Part shown: in pieces, positions 42,721 to 52,065 of the stretch
How the letters are laid out: each line of letters begins with the position of its first letter
How positions within the stretch are numbered: position 1 is the first letter of the stretch
NCBI RefSeq assembly: GCF_002214505.1
Contig: NZ_CP015103.1
Span: 1,736,001-1,800,000 of the forward strand
Origin: Thermococcus siculi
GTDB lineage: Archaea; Methanobacteriota_B; Thermococci; Thermococcales; Thermococcaceae
Direction of reading: 5' to 3'
Length of the DNA: 64,000 bases
The notes under the pieces: model-generated
What the model saw: the letters and a program-made list of their open reading frames with translations, nothing else
Databases searched by the model: none
Told to the model about the DNA's origin: nothing
Made by a program: the position numbers and the translations under genes

Positions 42721-43767
42721 CTACCCTTTCATTTCTTCCATGGGCTCCTCAAGGGTAGGGACGGCGATGTAGGCGTATGTAATCTCGTTCTCTCCGTAGT
42801 CCCTCTTGAATATCAGGGAGGGCTGGAGGTAGTTCTGCCCAGAGTACCTGCCGCCGTCGTAGTAGCCGAAGGCCGCGGAGTAAACCGTTATGTCAGAGGT
42901 GGTGAGGTTCCACGAGTCGTCGAGCGTCTTCATCCTCGAAAAGGCCGTCTCCATACCGTCGTTGGGCATTTCTCCACTCAGCTCCTTTAGGGGCTTCCAG
43001 TCCCGGTACAGGCCTATGAGGTTCCCCTCGTTGTCGAGGTAGACTACCACTATCGAGCCCGGGCCGAGAACGGGGATGCCGTTTATCTCGCGCCGGTAGA
43101 TGACCTCTGCGTCCTCTATCCTCGTCTTCCCGCCCCCGGTGGCGCTGTAGAGGTGTCGTATGTTGTAGAAGTAGGCCTTATCTCTAGGGTCAGAGGGCAG
43201 GAGGTTATAGCGTTCGAGCACCTGGTCGGCTATCTTCCTCGCCTCCTCATCGGTCAGGGAGTAATCCCCCTCAGAGAGCTTGAAGAGCCTCTCGGTGTCC
43301 TGGTAGAAGACCGCCCCCGATTTCTTGTAGACCTTCACCGCGTACCTTCCGTCGAAGACGCGGTAGTAGTTGCTCCTCTCCGTGACGTTCTTGGGTTCGA
43401 CGTTGAAGACCCTGGCCACGGTTATGGCGTACTCCCCGTTTACCTCCGGCACCTCAAGAACAACCACGGGACTCTTCTCGGGAATTTCAGGAAGGGTGGC
43501 GTTTATTCTGTAGCCGAACTCCTCCTCAAGCTCTTCCCTCGTTGGCATTGGAGTTTTCGTTTGCGATGGAGGGGGACTCTCCGTGGGGGTCTCGCTCACA
43601 GTCTCGGTCACCGTATAGGTCGAACTCTCGCTTATGGTTTCCGTCACTGTCTCCGTTTTCGTCGGGGTTTCGCTCCCCGATGTTCCGGGCATTCCGAAGT
43701 TCTGGAGGGCGAAGTAGGCCGCCGCGATGAGCACGAGGATCAGAACTGCAGCAGCTCCCTTTCCCAT
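42721..43767 (-). CDS. Membrane-anchored PepSY-like protein, partner of the DUF6345-like gene
   Basis: A 348-aa protein with one N-terminal transmembrane helix (about 5-24), a Thr/Ser/Pro/Glu-rich stalk (about 28-75) and an extracellular alpha/beta domain (about 80-348). The middle, LTDEEARKIADQVLERYNLL ... VIYRREINGIPVLGPGSIVVVYLDNEGNLIGLYRDW, has the strand-helix layout of PepSY/YcdF-type domains (my reading, weak). It begins 10 nt after the DUF6345-like gene, with GAGGTGGGG as ribosome site, so it belongs to the same operon. It may inhibit or chaperone that protein, as PepSY domains do for some peptidases. Confidence 0.68.
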   Translation of the reverse strand: MGKGAAAVLILVLIAAAYFALQNFGMPGTSGSETPTKTETVTETISESSTYTVTETVSETPTESPPPSQTKTPMPTREELEEEFGYRINATLPEIPEKSPVVVLEVPEVNGEYAITVARVFNVEPKNVTERSNYYRVFDGRYAVKVYKKSGAVFYQDTERLFKLSEGDYSLTDEEARKIADQVLERYNLLPSDPRDKAYFYNIRHLYSATGGGKTRIEDAEVIYRREINGIPVLGPGSIVVVYLDNEGNLIGLYRDWKPLKELSGEMPNDGMETAFSRMKTLDDSWNLTTSDITVYSAAFGYYDGGRYSGQNYLQPSLIFKRDYGENEITYAYIAVPTLEEPMEEMKG

Positions 43768-43777
43768 CTTCCCCACC

Positions 43778-45943
43778 TCAACAACTGTCAAGCCCCCAGC
43801 AGTCGGTGTAGCCAACCCACACCATTCTGGAGGGGTCTGCCTTTTCGTTCGGCACGTAAACGACCTCGCCCTCCCCGGGCAGATGGTCGTGGTCAAGAAC
43901 GTAGGGGTTCACCGCCATTACTGCGGGTTTGTTGCAGCATGCCCAGTCCGTTGCCGCATCGAGCCACGCCTGCGCGAAAGTATCACCGTCCTTGAGGTTA
44001 TCGGCAAAGTCCTCGCCGATTTCGATGGTTGTCCAGCTAATCCACGTTACTCCATTGAAGCCCATTATCATGTGAAGGCCGTGGAAGGTCCCGTTCCATG
44101 CCTCCAGCCACTGATTATTTCCGTCGCTGTTCTCAAGGGAGTGGCAGGAGTAGAGTATCAACCAGTCCAGGTCTTCGTCAAAGCGCATCCACCAGCTTAA
44201 TATGCCACATGAGTCCTTCTTCACCGCAAAAGCTCCCGTGTACACCCAGGAGGGGACCCCACCTATGCTCCCATTTGACATGCCACCATGTCCCCCGTAG
44301 AAGACCAGGTCAACGCTGTCCACGTAGAGATTGTCCTCCCCAAAAACTGTGCTGTTGTTCACCCACCTACTATAGTCCTTATCCCTGAACATGCGCTCGT
44401 AGGCGGTGCTCCATGAGCGGTCAAATTTCTTCACCCACGTTCCCGGAAGGTTGTTCCCAAAGCCGTGGACAATGTAGTATATGTCCCCAATGTCGTGCTG
44501 CTCACATGGCGGCTCGTAGTAGCCCACGGAGACGAGGCCGTATTCATAGGGGTTGCAGTCCTCGCAGACGCCACCGCAGTCCACCCCCTCCTCGTTCTGG
44601 TTGAGTACCATGTCGTTGCACCTGCCTACAAGAGCTGTTCTGCTCTCCCTCGTGAGAAGATCCTCCTCGTCGTAGGCGTAGGCGGTAACGGTGTACGCCC
44701 TCACGCCCCGCTCTGCCCTTATGTAGTAGGTCTTGTTAAAGGTCTCCTGGAGCATGGGGGTGTCCTCGAGAACCTGCAGGTCATCTGGGCTGGAGTTCAG
44801 ATAGACCTGCATCCGGGTTATCCTCTGGGGGAGAGAGCTGGCGATTACCTTTATGGCCACGAGATCACCTATGGCCGGATGCTCCGGCTGGAACGTTATC
44901 AGAACCACTGGGGGACTTTCCTCCCCTACATGTATGCCGAGGGTTTTTTCAGCCATGTTTCCACCGTAGTCGAGGGCCACGACCCGGATGACGTGATTCC
45001 CGTAACCATCAACCTGAAAAGTTTTGGAGTAGTGGTCTCCACGGTCGCTTGTACCGTTGTAATCGTCCTCGGAGAAGAGCAGCTCCCCGTTGTCGTAAAT
45101 CCTTATGCTCTTTATTGCGAGATCATCCGTGATAACGACGTAGCAGTACTTGAAGTCCAGACTTCCCTCCCCCTCTGATATCGATATGGTGGGCGGCATT
45201 GTGTCGTTAACCACGGTTTCAGTGGTCTCCGTTACGTTAAGAACCTCGGAGGAGTTGTAGTAGATGATCAGCTCGGGCGGATGGACGTTCTCCCTGCTCT
45301 CAAAATCGAAGAAGGCAGTGGTGGCGAGGTTGTCGTCCGTATATACCACAAAACCCTTGTTCGTGGGTATGCTGAAGCAGGTTGGAGTCGGGCAGCCGAT
45401 GTAGGGCGTCGAGACCCAGTACTTTACCTCATTACTCACGTCCCAGCAGTAGTACCTCTCCACCCCGCGGTCAATCTTCAGGGAGGAGACGTTCTTTGCT
45501 ATGGATGGGCGGTTGTTCCATGTGACGCGCTCTTCCCTCCATGAATCGCCGGGCACCGCAACCCTCACATCGTAGGCGCTCACAAGATCATTGTTGGCAG
45601 GCACCTGGTTTTTGAGATAGAGGCACATGTATGCAGCGGTTACGTTCGTGTCCTGCGGGATTTCGCTCAGGTTGAACCAAACGTAGGAATACCACAGGCC
45701 CCCGAACTCAGAGTTGTCGTACCCCACACGAAGGTAGAACTCCTCCCCGAAGTTGTCCCGGGGAAGCGCCTCGGAGACGTAGGTGTCGGCGTCCGCTATG
45801 AGGGTAACGTTCCTGGAGTTGAGGATAGCCGGGGGAATGATGATTGGGGGAATGACGATCCCTGGAAAACCATCACTTAAACCGAGACCGGCAAGACCCC
45901 CCAGGAACAAAAGACCAACAACAAAGGCGGCAGTTTTCCGCAT
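43778..45943 (-). CDS. Secreted DUF6345-like protein with caspase-type His/Cys pattern
   Basis: A 721-aa secreted protein: signal peptide (about 1-22); a DNRLRE-type beta sandwich (about 45-230: DADTYVSEALPRDNFGEEFYLRVGY, SWREERVTWNNRPSI); two Ig-like parts (about 245-420); a Cys-rich motif (NEEGVDCGGVCEDC, about 445-460); and a C-terminal domain like DUF6345 (about 465-721). That domain holds FYGGHGGMSNG near 548-558 and LILYSCHSLE near 594-603, matching the His-Gly and small-Cys motifs of clan CD (caspase/gingipain-like) peptidases. TATA box TATTTATA near 46063-46072 (minus strand) and ribosome site GGAGGGA. Peptidase activity is inferred, not shown. Confidence 0.78.
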   Translation of the reverse strand: MRKTAAFVVGLLFLGGLAGLGLSDGFPGIVIPPIIIPPAILNSRNVTLIADADTYVSEALPRDNFGEEFYLRVGYDNSEFGGLWYSYVWFNLSEIPQDTNVTAAYMCLYLKNQVPANNDLVSAYDVRVAVPGDSWREERVTWNNRPSIAKNVSSLKIDRGVERYYCWDVSNEVKYWVSTPYIGCPTPTCFSIPTNKGFVVYTDDNLATTAFFDFESRENVHPPELIIYYNSSEVLNVTETTETVVNDTMPPTISISEGEGSLDFKYCYVVITDDLAIKSIRIYDNGELLFSEDDYNGTSDRGDHYSKTFQVDGYGNHVIRVVALDYGGNMAEKTLGIHVGEESPPVVLITFQPEHPAIGDLVAIKVIASSLPQRITRMQVYLNSSPDDLQVLEDTPMLQETFNKTYYIRAERGVRAYTVTAYAYDEEDLLTRESRTALVGRCNDMVLNQNEEGVDCGGVCEDCNPYEYGLVSVGYYEPPCEQHDIGDIYYIVHGFGNNLPGTWVKKFDRSWSTAYERMFRDKDYSRWVNNSTVFGEDNLYVDSVDLVFYGGHGGMSNGSIGGVPSWVYTGAFAVKKDSCGILSWWMRFDEDLDWLILYSCHSLENSDGNNQWLEAWNGTFHGLHMIMGFNGVTWISWTTIEIGEDFADNLKDGDTFAQAWLDAATDWACCNKPAVMAVNPYVLDHDHLPGEGEVVYVPNEKADPSRMVWVGYTDCWGLDSC

Positions 45944-46129
45944 ATTGTTCCCTCCAAAACGACCGTTGGAACATTAAGAAAGAAAGTCTCGTGGATGTCT
46001 GGTTAAAATTCCATGGACTTTCTAAGAAGCCCCATACTATATGAAGAGCGTAATGCTCGCATTGTATAAATACCTTTTTATCCGGTTGAAAAACCCTATT
46101 TATGTCAAAGCAAACTGGAAGTTTAGAAA

Positions 46130-46411
46130 TTATTCATTGTCACCGCGGATCAGTCTCTTAACTTTCTCCAGGAAGGTCTGTCCATTCCCAACGACTTCCT
46201 CAACAAAGACACCCTGCACTTCTCCAATCTCCTCCTCCAAAGCGGGCAGAAAGAGGCCGAGGAGTTCGAGGGGCTCGAGGCACGGGCAGTCCACTGAGTA
46301 CTCGATGGGATTATCCGGGAGCTTGACCTTCAAATAGACGCCCTTTTTGTCCTTCAAAATTTCAAAGGATACCGTGTAACTGGTTCCGACCACTCTCCCC
46401 CGCACGAGCAT
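46130..46411 (-). CDS. Small conserved protein, unknown
   Basis: A 93-aa soluble protein, beta-rich at first (RGRVVGTSYTVSFEILKDKKGVYLKVKLPDNP), then CPCLEPLELLGLFLPALEEEIGEVQG, a Cys-Pro-Cys motif and an acidic amphipathic helix. No family recognised. The start at 46411 has only AGGA upstream; GATATTAAT may be the TATA box. Divergent from the alcohol dehydrogenase gene. Confidence 0.65.
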   Translation of the reverse strand: MLVRGRVVGTSYTVSFEILKDKKGVYLKVKLPDNPIEYSVDCPCLEPLELLGLFLPALEEEIGEVQGVFVEEVVGNGQTFLEKVKRLIRGDNE

Positions 46412-46531
46412 CGTTATTCCTATTAATATCCAAGAATTAAAGAATTTCTATACCGAAATGTTTCAAACTCCGGGTTAAGCCTTCCGAGAACGTTAAAAGC
46501 CTCCATGTGCAATCTTACCCCGGTGGTGCCC

Positions 46532-47671
46532 ATGTTCTGGCTGAAAACCAAGATCATCGAGGGTGAGGGGAGTTTAAGGGCGCTCTCGAAAGAGGTAAAG
46601 GGCTACGAGCGCGTCCTCATCCTTGCATCGAAGTCGATGAAGAGGCACGGCTTCCTGAGCGAGGCAGAGGACTACGTGAGGGAAGCCGGGGCGGAGGTCT
46701 TCTCGATAGCCGGCCTGCCGGCCGAACCGAGCGTTGAGACGGTTGAGGAGCTGCTTCCAAAGCTGGGGGAGGAGTTCCAGCCTGACCTCTTAATAGCCCT
46801 CGGCGGCGGTAGCGTCATCGACACGACCAAGGCACTAAAGGTCTTCTACGACGTCCCGGAGCTTAGGTTCGAGGAGATCGCCTTCATCGACCGCTTTTCA
46901 AAGCCGAAGCCTGTCCCGAGGCTCAAGACCCCACTCATTGCAATTCCCTCGACCAGCGGCGCGGGGAGCGAGGTTTCCGCCGCGAGCGTGCTGAAGAAAG
47001 GGGAGGTTAAGTATAACATAGTAACACCGGACATAGCGCCCGACGTTGCCATACTCGACCCGAGGCTCCCGAGGACGATGCCCGCGGAAGTTGCGAGGAA
47101 CTCCGGTCTGGACGTTCTCGTGCATGGAATAGAGGCGTACACGACGAAAGTCGCTTCTCCCTTCAGCGACGCGATGGCCCTTCAGGCGATAAAGACGGTT
47201 TACAAGTGGCTCCCGCTATCTGTAAGGGGTGATGAAGACGCACGGGCGAAGATGCACTACGCGGCAACGATGGCCGGCATAGCCTTCCTGAACGCGCGCC
47301 TCGGATTGGCCCATGCGATGAGCCATAAAGCGGCGTGGATCGGCCCGCACGGGCTATTAAACGCCATCCTCATCCCGTACGTGATGAAGTTCAACGCCGA
47401 GAGAAGCGAGTACGCGAGGAGGAGATACGGGGAGATAGCGCGGGAGCTGGGCTTCCAGACGACCAAAGACCTCATCGAGGTCGTCAAGGAACTCAACGAG
47501 ATGCTTGGTGTGCCACAGTTAAGCGAGCTTGTCGACGAGGAAACCTTCGTCTCAAGGGTCGAGGAGATGGCGGAGAAGGCCTATCGCGATGGACTTGTTG
47601 CCTTTAATCCCGTAGAGCCGAAACCAGAGGAGATAAGGGAGCTGTACCTGAAGGCGTTCTACGGGGAGTGA
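46532..47671 (+). CDS. Iron-containing alcohol dehydrogenase
   Basis: A 379-aa group III alcohol dehydrogenase. NAD(P) site GGGSVIDTTKA near 92-102, SGAGSEVS near 142-149, and metal ligands in GLDVLVHGIEAYTT (Asp, His near 189-202), LGLAHAMSHKAA (His) and GPHGLLNA (His). It reduces aldehydes formed in fermentation or the reverse; the substrate is not evident. ATG 46532 follows GGTGGTGCCC; CGTTAAAAG near 46493 is the TATA box. Confidence 0.93.
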   Translation: MFWLKTKIIEGEGSLRALSKEVKGYERVLILASKSMKRHGFLSEAEDYVREAGAEVFSIAGLPAEPSVETVEELLPKLGEEFQPDLLIALGGGSVIDTTKALKVFYDVPELRFEEIAFIDRFSKPKPVPRLKTPLIAIPSTSGAGSEVSAASVLKKGEVKYNIVTPDIAPDVAILDPRLPRTMPAEVARNSGLDVLVHGIEAYTTKVASPFSDAMALQAIKTVYKWLPLSVRGDEDARAKMHYAATMAGIAFLNARLGLAHAMSHKAAWIGPHGLLNAILIPYVMKFNAERSEYARRRYGEIARELGFQTTKDLIEVVKELNEMLGVPQLSELVDEETFVSRVEEMAEKAYRDGLVAFNPVEPKPEEIRELYLKAFYGE

Positions 47672-47684
47672 AAGAAAAGGAAAA

Positions 47685-49169
47685 TCAAGCGACCACGACC
47701 TCCTTTTCTCCCTCCTCTTCTACCTCGCGTATCTTCCCTCCCTTCATAACCTCGACTATCGCGAGGCTCAGCAGCGCTAGGAAGAGAAAGACAGCCGCGG
47801 AGGTTCCGAAGAGCACCTCGTAGGCCTCTGGCGTGGGTATCTTGATGTGGACCCACTCCGGTGCCCCCGGCGGGTGGAAGAGGATGTAGTAGGTGCTCAT
47901 CACGGTTCCGGCTATCGCCGGCCCCCACGTTGATCCGAAGTTCCTGAAGAGGCTGTTGGAGCCAGTTGCTATTCCCATGACCCTCGGCGGGACTGAAAAG
48001 ACGAGCACGTTGATGAGGGAGATGTTCATGAGGGTAATCCCCGTCCCGACGATGGTTATCATGCCCACGAACTCCCAGAGGCTCATGCTCGTGACGTACT
48101 CCGCCAGTATCGCCAGTGAAACTGAGGCGGTGAGTGCTCCAGTCACCGCGAGGGGCTTTGCCCCTATCTTGGGCATCAGTTTGCCCGCAAGAGGAGCTAC
48201 GACGAGCATTGCAAGTGCCATTGGAGTCATGAGCAAACCGCTCTGGAGTATGGTCTTTCCGAAGCCGTAGGGCGGCTGCATCTGGAAGATGTAGGTGTTC
48301 GCCTGGCTCATCATGGATATTCCGAAGGCCGCGAACATGATTCCGATGTTGACTATCGCAGGATTTCTGGCCGAAATTATGTCGAGCGGTATCAGCGGGT
48401 TTTCAGCCCTTTTCTCCCAGAGGACGAGGAGGACCGCGCTGACTACGGCAACTTCAAAGAGCAATAGCGTCTGCTGGGCAGTCCAACCGAGGTTGGGTGC
48501 CCTTGTAACCCCAACGAGAGCTGGAACCACTGCAGTCGTGAGCAACACTGCACCGAGCCAGTCTATCTTCCCCGGGTTGATGTAGCGGCTCTCGCGAAGG
48601 ACTTTCCAGGCCAGGAACAGCATCAGCACCGCAAAGGGAGCGGCCGAGTGATAGGTCCATCTCCACCCGTAGTTCTGGGTGACCCACGCACCGAGGGGGA
48701 GAGCTATCACCATACCGACGCCGAACATCGCGCTTATCATCCCCTGAACCTGCGGGACCATCTCGGGCGGGAATTCCTCACGGACGAGGCTGAAGGCAAG
48801 CGGAAAGAGGGCCATTCCAAAGCCCTGGATTGCCCTCGTAACGAGGAGCCAGTGGAAGCTCGGAGCGAAGCCGTTGAGAATGACGCCGAGGGTGTAAAAG
48901 CTGAGAGTCACGAGAAACATCTTCTTCTTGCCGTACATGTCGCCGAGCTTTCCGAAGAGGGCGGCGCTCACCGTTCCGACGAGGAGGTATATCGTCAGAA
49001 CCCAGCTGACGTCGTTGGGGTTTATCGCGAACTCCTTCTGGATCGTCGGCAGGGCTGGAGTGAGCATCGCCTCCGTGTACATAACCAGGAGTGGGAGGAT
49101 GATGACAACCAGCATCGCCTTCTTCGCGTATGCGAGGTCATAGGTCTCACCGTTCTTCACCACGTTCAT
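47685..49169 (-). CDS. MFS drug exporter, DHA2 (14-TM) family
   Basis: A 494-aa membrane protein with about 14 hydrophobic segments, of the EmrB/QacA type. Motif A is GKLGDMYGKKKMF near 75-87 and the motif C region GVGMVIALPLGAWV near 148-161. It likely exports toxic organic compounds by proton exchange. ATG 49169 follows GGTGGTAAAG; an ATG at 49184 lies inside the operator palindrome and is rejected. TATA box TTATAAACC on the minus strand (49201-49208). Confidence 0.92.
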   Translation of the reverse strand: MNVVKNGETYDLAYAKKAMLVVIILPLLVMYTEAMLTPALPTIQKEFAINPNDVSWVLTIYLLVGTVSAALFGKLGDMYGKKKMFLVTLSFYTLGVILNGFAPSFHWLLVTRAIQGFGMALFPLAFSLVREEFPPEMVPQVQGMISAMFGVGMVIALPLGAWVTQNYGWRWTYHSAAPFAVLMLFLAWKVLRESRYINPGKIDWLGAVLLTTAVVPALVGVTRAPNLGWTAQQTLLLFEVAVVSAVLLVLWEKRAENPLIPLDIISARNPAIVNIGIMFAAFGISMMSQANTYIFQMQPPYGFGKTILQSGLLMTPMALAMLVVAPLAGKLMPKIGAKPLAVTGALTASVSLAILAEYVTSMSLWEFVGMITIVGTGITLMNISLINVLVFSVPPRVMGIATGSNSLFRNFGSTWGPAIAGTVMSTYYILFHPPGAPEWVHIKIPTPEAYEVLFGTSAAVFLFLALLSLAIVEVMKGGKIREVEEEGEKEVVVA

Positions 49170-49180
49170 CTTTACCACCG

Positions 49181-49198
49181 ACATATCGGACGATATGT
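49181..49198. promoter_or_regulatory. Perfect 18-bp operator palindrome of the MFS exporter gene
   Basis: ACATATCG-GA-CGATATGT, with perfect 8-bp arms, lies between the minus-strand TATA box (49201-49208) and the start codon at 49169, where a bound repressor would block transcription. This is the pattern of drug-sensing TetR/MarR/PadR repressors; no such regulator gene is adjacent. The divergent helicase promoter (GGTTATAAGC, 49223-49232) lies 25 bp away. Confidence 0.7.
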
Positions 49199-49251
49199 TG
49201 GTTTATAAGCTTAGCGGTTAGGGTTATAAGCGGGCCGGAAGAGTTCCAACC

Positions 49252-52035
49252 ATGCACCCCCTCCTCAAGAAGATCATCAGGGAGCGCTTCGGGAAGCTCA
49301 ACAGGCTCCAGCAGGACGCTTTTCGCGAGGTTAGTGCCGGAAAGAGCGTCCTGATCATAGCGCCGACCGGTTCCGGAAAGACAGAGGCCGCAGTTCTTCC
49401 CGTCTTCAGCGAAATCCTTGAGGAGGGACTGAAGCCTATTTCCGCCCTCTACATCGCACCGCTCAAGGCCCTCAACAGGGATCTCCTCGAGAGGCTCGAG
49501 TGGTGGGGGGAGAAGCTCGGGATAAGCGTCGAGGTGAGGCACGGGGACACCTCCTCCTACCGAAAGGCAAAGCAGGTTAAGAACCCGCCCCAAATGCTCA
49601 TTATAACCCCCGAAACGCTCGGCGTAATTTTAACGGTAAAATCCCTCCGAAAGCACCTTGAAAACGTGAAGTTCGTTATAGTGGACGAGATAGCCGAGCT
49701 GGTGGACAACAAGCGCGGTGCCCAGCTTCTCCTCAACCTTGAGCGCCTGGAAGAGATAGCAGACTTCAAAAGGATAGGAATGACCGCGACGGTCGGCAAC
49801 GAGGAAGAAGTGAGGGAGTGGCTGAAGGCTGACGTTATAGTTAAGCCAAACTGGAAGAAGAGCTACCGCTTCCACGTTCTGTATCCAACCCCCACCGGGG
49901 AGGACGAAGAACTCGGCCGGGAGCTGAGCCTCTCGCCCGAGATAGCGGCGCGTCTGAGGCTCCTCTGGGACATAGTCGAGAGGCACGGGAAGGCGCTGAT
50001 ATTCACCAACACGAGGCAGTTCGCCGAAATCCTCGCCCACAGGCTGAAGGCGTGGGGGAAGCCCGTCGAAGTCCACCACGGCTCGCTCTCCAAGGAGGCG
50101 CGCATTAAAGCGGAGAAAGGCCTGAAGGAAGGCAGGATAAGGGCGCTGATATGCACCTCGTCTATGGAGCTTGGGATAGACATCGGGGACGTCGATGTCG
50201 TAATCCAGTACATGAGTCCGAGGCAGGTTAACCGTCTGGTTCAGCGCGCCGGGAGGGCGAAGCACAGGATCGGCGAGATCAGCGAGGCCTACATGATAAC
50301 TTCCAACGTCGAGGACTACCTGCAGAGCCTAATCATAGCCAAGCACGCCCTTGAGGGGCGGTTTGAAGCCGTCGAGCCGATGGGCGGGCTGGATGTGCTC
50401 GCTTCATTCGTCGTCGGCCTGCTCATCGAGTACAGGAGATTACCGCGGGAGAAGCCCTACGAGATAGCGAGGAGGGCCTACGTTTACAGGGACTTGAGCT
50501 GGAAGGACTACCTTGACGTTCTTCGCGTTCTCGAGGATGCCCGCCTGATCGGCTACGACGAGGAGACCGGCCTGCTCTACCTGCGCAGGGGAGCATTCCA
50601 GTACTACTACGAGAACCTCTCGACGATTCCGGACGAGGTCTCTTGGAGGGTTTTCGATGCAAAGAGCGGCCACATAATTGGAAGGCTGGACGAGAGGTTC
50701 GTCATGGACTTGGAGGAAGGAATGGACTTCATTATGAACGGACGGAGCTGGATAGTGCTGGAGATAGACGACGAGTCGAAGCTCCTCAAGGTTCGCGAGA
50801 GCAGGAGCTTGGAGAGCGCGATTCCGAGCTGGGAGGGCGAGATGATTCCGGTTCCGTTCAGCGTCGCCTTCGCCGTCGGGAGGCTGAAAAGGGGGCTTGC
50901 TTTTGACTTCGAGAAGGCCCTTTCCCTGCTCGACGGTGTTGAGTTCAGTAAGGACGAACTGAAGAGGGCCTTTGAAGAGATAAAAGACGAGCCTTTCTCG
51001 ACTGACCGGGACATTATTGTGGAGAGCACGCCGAAAGCGCTCATTATCCACGCGGACTTCGGCAACAGGGCGAACGAAGCACTCGGAAGAATCGTCCACT
51101 CCCTGTTAATTCTCCGTTATGGCAGAGTCTTTTCCGTCAGAGCGCAGGCCCACGCAATAGTATTCAAGACGCCATTCCAGCTGAACCCGGAGGAAGTGAA
51201 GGGCTACCTATACCAGGAACCCGAAACCTTGGAGTTCATAGTCGCCCGCTCCCTCAGGGATTCCCACGCCTACCGCTGGAGGATGCTGAACGTCGCGAAG
51301 CGCTTCGGAGCTTTGAGGAGGGACGCGAAGATAAGGCGTGTTGAAAGGCTCTTCGAGGGGACTGTTATAGAAAGAGAAACGCTGGACGAGCTCTACCACG
51401 ACAAAGTTGACGTGAAGAAGGCCGAGCTTGTTCTTGAGATGCTGAAGAGGGGCTCGCTGAGGGTGAAGACGGCCCTTAGAAGGGAACCCTCGACGCTGGC
51501 GAGGCTCAACATGGCTGTGGGAGGGGAGTTCCTGCTCACGGGAGCGCTTGAGAGGGACGAAGTCCTCGAACTGTTCAGGAACAGGCTCCTTGACCATGAG
51601 GTCGTTCTCGTCTGTACTAACTGCGGCTGGCACTCGAAGACGAAGGTTGCACGCCTAGGGAGCATCAAAGAGAGGGAGTGTCCGCGCTGTGGCTCCAGGA
51701 TGCTGGCCGTTGCCCATCCGATAGATGCGGAGGAGTTCCTGCCCGTTCTTGATAAGGTCAGGCATGGGAGGCCGCTGGAGAGAAAGGAAGAGCGGACTTA
51801 CAGGAAACTCTTAAAGGCGGCCGACCTTGTCGATGCCTACGGCTTCGATGCCGTTCTGGCCCTGGCGAGCTACGGAACCGGACCCGATACTGCCGCAAGG
51901 ATTCTGAGCCAGTACAGAGGAGACGCCCTGCTGGTCGCCCTGATGGAGCGCGAGAGGGAGTTCATAAGGACGAGGCGGTTCTGGGTGGATAAAAAGAATG
52001 AGGAAAACAACAAAGAAAAGGGTCAGGAGTCCTGA
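49252..52035 (+). CDS. lhr: Lhr-type DEAD/DEAH-box helicase
   Basis: A 927-aa ATP-dependent superfamily 2 helicase (archaeal Lhr), used in DNA repair/recombination or RNA metabolism. Walker A APTGSGKTEAA near 37-47, motif II VDEIAELV near 143-150 (DEIA where most Lhr proteins have DEIH), SAT-like GMTATVG, motif VI QRAGRAKHR near 331-339; then winged-helix and Lhr-specific C-terminal domains (AYRWRMLNVAKRFGAL), and a zinc ribbon CTNCGW ... CPRCG near 785-810. The TATA box is about 25 nt before the ATG, so the mRNA may be leaderless. The 3' end faces the ATPase gene across a repeat copy. Confidence 0.93.
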   Translation: MHPLLKKIIRERFGKLNRLQQDAFREVSAGKSVLIIAPTGSGKTEAAVLPVFSEILEEGLKPISALYIAPLKALNRDLLERLEWWGEKLGISVEVRHGDTSSYRKAKQVKNPPQMLIITPETLGVILTVKSLRKHLENVKFVIVDEIAELVDNKRGAQLLLNLERLEEIADFKRIGMTATVGNEEEVREWLKADVIVKPNWKKSYRFHVLYPTPTGEDEELGRELSLSPEIAARLRLLWDIVERHGKALIFTNTRQFAEILAHRLKAWGKPVEVHHGSLSKEARIKAEKGLKEGRIRALICTSSMELGIDIGDVDVVIQYMSPRQVNRLVQRAGRAKHRIGEISEAYMITSNVEDYLQSLIIAKHALEGRFEAVEPMGGLDVLASFVVGLLIEYRRLPREKPYEIARRAYVYRDLSWKDYLDVLRVLEDARLIGYDEETGLLYLRRGAFQYYYENLSTIPDEVSWRVFDAKSGHIIGRLDERFVMDLEEGMDFIMNGRSWIVLEIDDESKLLKVRESRSLESAIPSWEGEMIPVPFSVAFAVGRLKRGLAFDFEKALSLLDGVEFSKDELKRAFEEIKDEPFSTDRDIIVESTPKALIIHADFGNRANEALGRIVHSLLILRYGRVFSVRAQAHAIVFKTPFQLNPEEVKGYLYQEPETLEFIVARSLRDSHAYRWRMLNVAKRFGALRRDAKIRRVERLFEGTVIERETLDELYHDKVDVKKAELVLEMLKRGSLRVKTALRREPSTLARLNMAVGGEFLLTGALERDEVLELFRNRLLDHEVVLVCTNCGWHSKTKVARLGSIKERECPRCGSRMLAVAHPIDAEEFLPVLDKVRHGRPLERKEERTYRKLLKAADLVDAYGFDAVLALASYGTGPDTAARILSQYRGDALLVALMEREREFIRTRRFWVDKKNEENNKEKGQES

Positions 52036-52047
52036 GCCCTGAAGGGG

Positions 52048-52065
52048 CACCAGTTACTGGTGGGG
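52048..52065. repeat. 18-bp repeat copy at the 3' end of the ATPase gene
   Basis: CACCAGTTACTGGTGGGG, identical to 18 bp of the hairpin at 53133-53157 on the other side of the ATPase gene. The core CACCAG-TTA-CTGGTG is an inverted repeat with 6-bp arms. It sits in the 30-bp gap between the convergent Lhr and ATPase stops. Confidence 0.75.

Noticed and set aside
46046-46058. GAGC-GTAAT-GCTC inverted repeat beside the DUF6345-like promoter
   Set aside because: Arms of only four bases; too short to call an operator.
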